Source of the DNA: Bacteroidota bacterium
GTDB lineage: Bacteria > Bacteroidota > Bacteroidia > Flavobacteriales_F > PHOS-HE28
Length of the DNA: 5,591 nt
Direction of reading: 5' to 3'
Assembly (NCBI GenBank): GCA_023430945.1
Contig: JAEYYE010000164.1
Span: 1-5,591 of the forward strand
The translations under genes and the position numbers were made by a program. The notes below the pieces were generated by a model. That model was not told the origin of the DNA. It did no database searches and saw nothing but the letters and a program-made list of their open reading frames with translations. The first letter of the stretch is position 1. Every line of letters starts with the position of its first letter. Shown piece by piece: positions 4,838 through 5,591 of this stretch.

Positions 4838-5591
4838 ATGCCCTTCTACCACACCCTCGGCAACATCCCGCACAAGCGGCACACCGTCTTCAAGAGCCCC
4901 GAAGGGAAGCACTACTACGAGCAGCTCTTCGGCACCATCGGCTTCGATGGCATGAGCTCCTTGCTCTACCACGTGCACCGGCCAACGCAGGTGAAGGAGA
5001 TCCTGGGTGCGAAGGATGTTGCACCGAAGATCGCGCGGGAGAAGAACATGCATTCGTTGCGTCTGCATGGTTTCAACGTAAAACCTGAGAACGACCATCT
5101 GGAGGCGCGCAAAACGATCCTCACCAACAGCGACGTCAGCATCGCACTTGCCGCACCGAAGGACAAGACCGTCGAGTACTTCTACAAGAACACCGACTGT
5201 GATGAGATGATCTTCATCCATAAGGGCAGCGGCACCCTGCGCACCTTTTTGGGCAACATCGATTTCAAGTATGGCGATTACCTGCTGATCCCGCGTGGCA
5301 TGATCTACACGCTGCGGTTCGATGACAGCGACAATCGCCACTTCATCGTCGAGAGCCGCCGCCCGATGTATACGCCGAAACGCTACCGGAACTGGTTCGG
5401 CCAGATGCTGGAACACTCACCGTTCTGCGAGCGGGACATCCGCAGACCGGCCGATCTGGAGACGCACGACGAGAAAGGCGAGTTCCGGCTGTTGATCAAG
5501 AAGCAAGGCCTGCTGCACGAGTTCATCTACACCACGCATCCCTTCGATGTCGTGGGTTGGGACGGCTACAACTATCCGTACGCCTTCAGCA
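4838..5591 (+). CDS. hmgA: Homogentisate 1,2-dioxygenase, N-terminal part
   Basis: Partial gene: 251 codons are visible and the frame is open at the window edge. The enzyme is a cytoplasmic non-haem Fe(II) dioxygenase that opens the ring of homogentisate to maleylacetoacetate in tyrosine and phenylalanine breakdown. The start MPFYHTLGNIPHKRHT, then YYEQLFGTIGFDGMSSLLYHVHRPTQV, is the N-terminal pattern I know from Bacteroidota homogentisate dioxygenases. Further on are DCDEMIFIHKGSGTLRTFLG, GDYLLIPRGMIYTLRF (cupin-like strands), ESRRPMYTPKRYRN and VVGWDGYNYPYAFS. The iron-binding His/Glu residues of the family lie further towards the C-terminus, outside the window. The start follows the trhO stop by four bases with no Shine-Dalgarno site and a hairpin just upstream. 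Cotranscription with trhO is possible, but the two functions are unrelated. In other bacteria hmgA is often followed by further tyrosine-catabolism genes; what follows here is not visible. Confidence 0.94.
   Translation, partial: MPFYHTLGNIPHKRHTVFKSPEGKHYYEQLFGTIGFDGMSSLLYHVHRPTQVKEILGAKDVAPKIAREKNMHSLRLHGFNVKPENDHLEARKTILTNSDVSIALAAPKDKTVEYFYKNTDCDEMIFIHKGSGTLRTFLGNIDFKYGDYLLIPRGMIYTLRFDDSDNRHFIVESRRPMYTPKRYRNWFGQMLEHSPFCERDIRRPADLETHDEKGEFRLLIKKQGLLHEFIYTTHPFDVVGWDGYNYPYAFS

Noticed and set aside
4649..5416. Long minus-strand open frame (255 codons) opposite trhO and hmgA
   Set aside because: It lies antisense to two strongly recognised genes, and its product shows no domain. Long antisense frames are expected in GC-rich genes with biased codons.

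Overview
The window looks like chromosomal DNA of a GC-rich member of the Bacteroidota, probably near the Flavobacteriales. I infer this from the gene types: an SDR-type L-threonine dehydrogenase of the kind known from Flavobacterium, a homogentisate dioxygenase with the Bacteroidota-style N-terminus, and a secreted MORN-variant repeat protein. It also fits that Shine-Dalgarno sites are weak or absent and that TAnnTTTG-type -7 boxes can be found. Coding DNA is clearly GC-rich (about 60% in a sampled stretch of trhO), while 3301-3600 falls to 117 G+C in 300 bases (39%).

Left arm, minus strand (1-3053). Reading in the direction of transcription, the order is an SDR-family L-threonine 3-dehydrogenase (3053-2091), a secreted MORN-variant repeat protein of unknown role (2042-1140), hflK (1069-95) and the first 32 codons of hflC (98-1, cut by the window edge). 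The gaps are 47, 70 and -4 bases, so this may be one transcription unit. Only hflK and hflC are known functional partners: they form the membrane SPFH complex that surrounds the FtsH protease. Inverted repeats sit in both longer gaps.

Centre (3054-3645). This is the divergent gap between tdh and trhO. Next to tdh is a candidate -7 promoter box. Then comes about 165 bases of GC-rich, hairpin-forming DNA (about 3101-3265) that resembles dispersed intergenic repeat DNA, followed by an AT-rich island with one small unrecognised reading frame (3313-3585), a 15-base inverted repeat and another -7-like box.

Right arm, plus strand (3646-5591). trhO (tRNA U34 hydroxylase, rhodanese family) is complete. 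hmgA (homogentisate 1,2-dioxygenase, tyrosine/phenylalanine catabolism) begins four bases after the trhO stop and runs off the window. The last codons of trhO and the leader of hmgA are built from two short palindromes with the same CAGGC/GCCTG core. It looks as if a palindromic repeat landed at this gene junction and now supplies the end of TrhO.

I see no tRNA, rRNA, CRISPR array, transposase or phage gene, and no clear undescribed multi-gene system. The points most worth checking are the low-GC orphan frame, the palindromic repeat that forms the trhO 3' end, and the frequent GATC tetramers.
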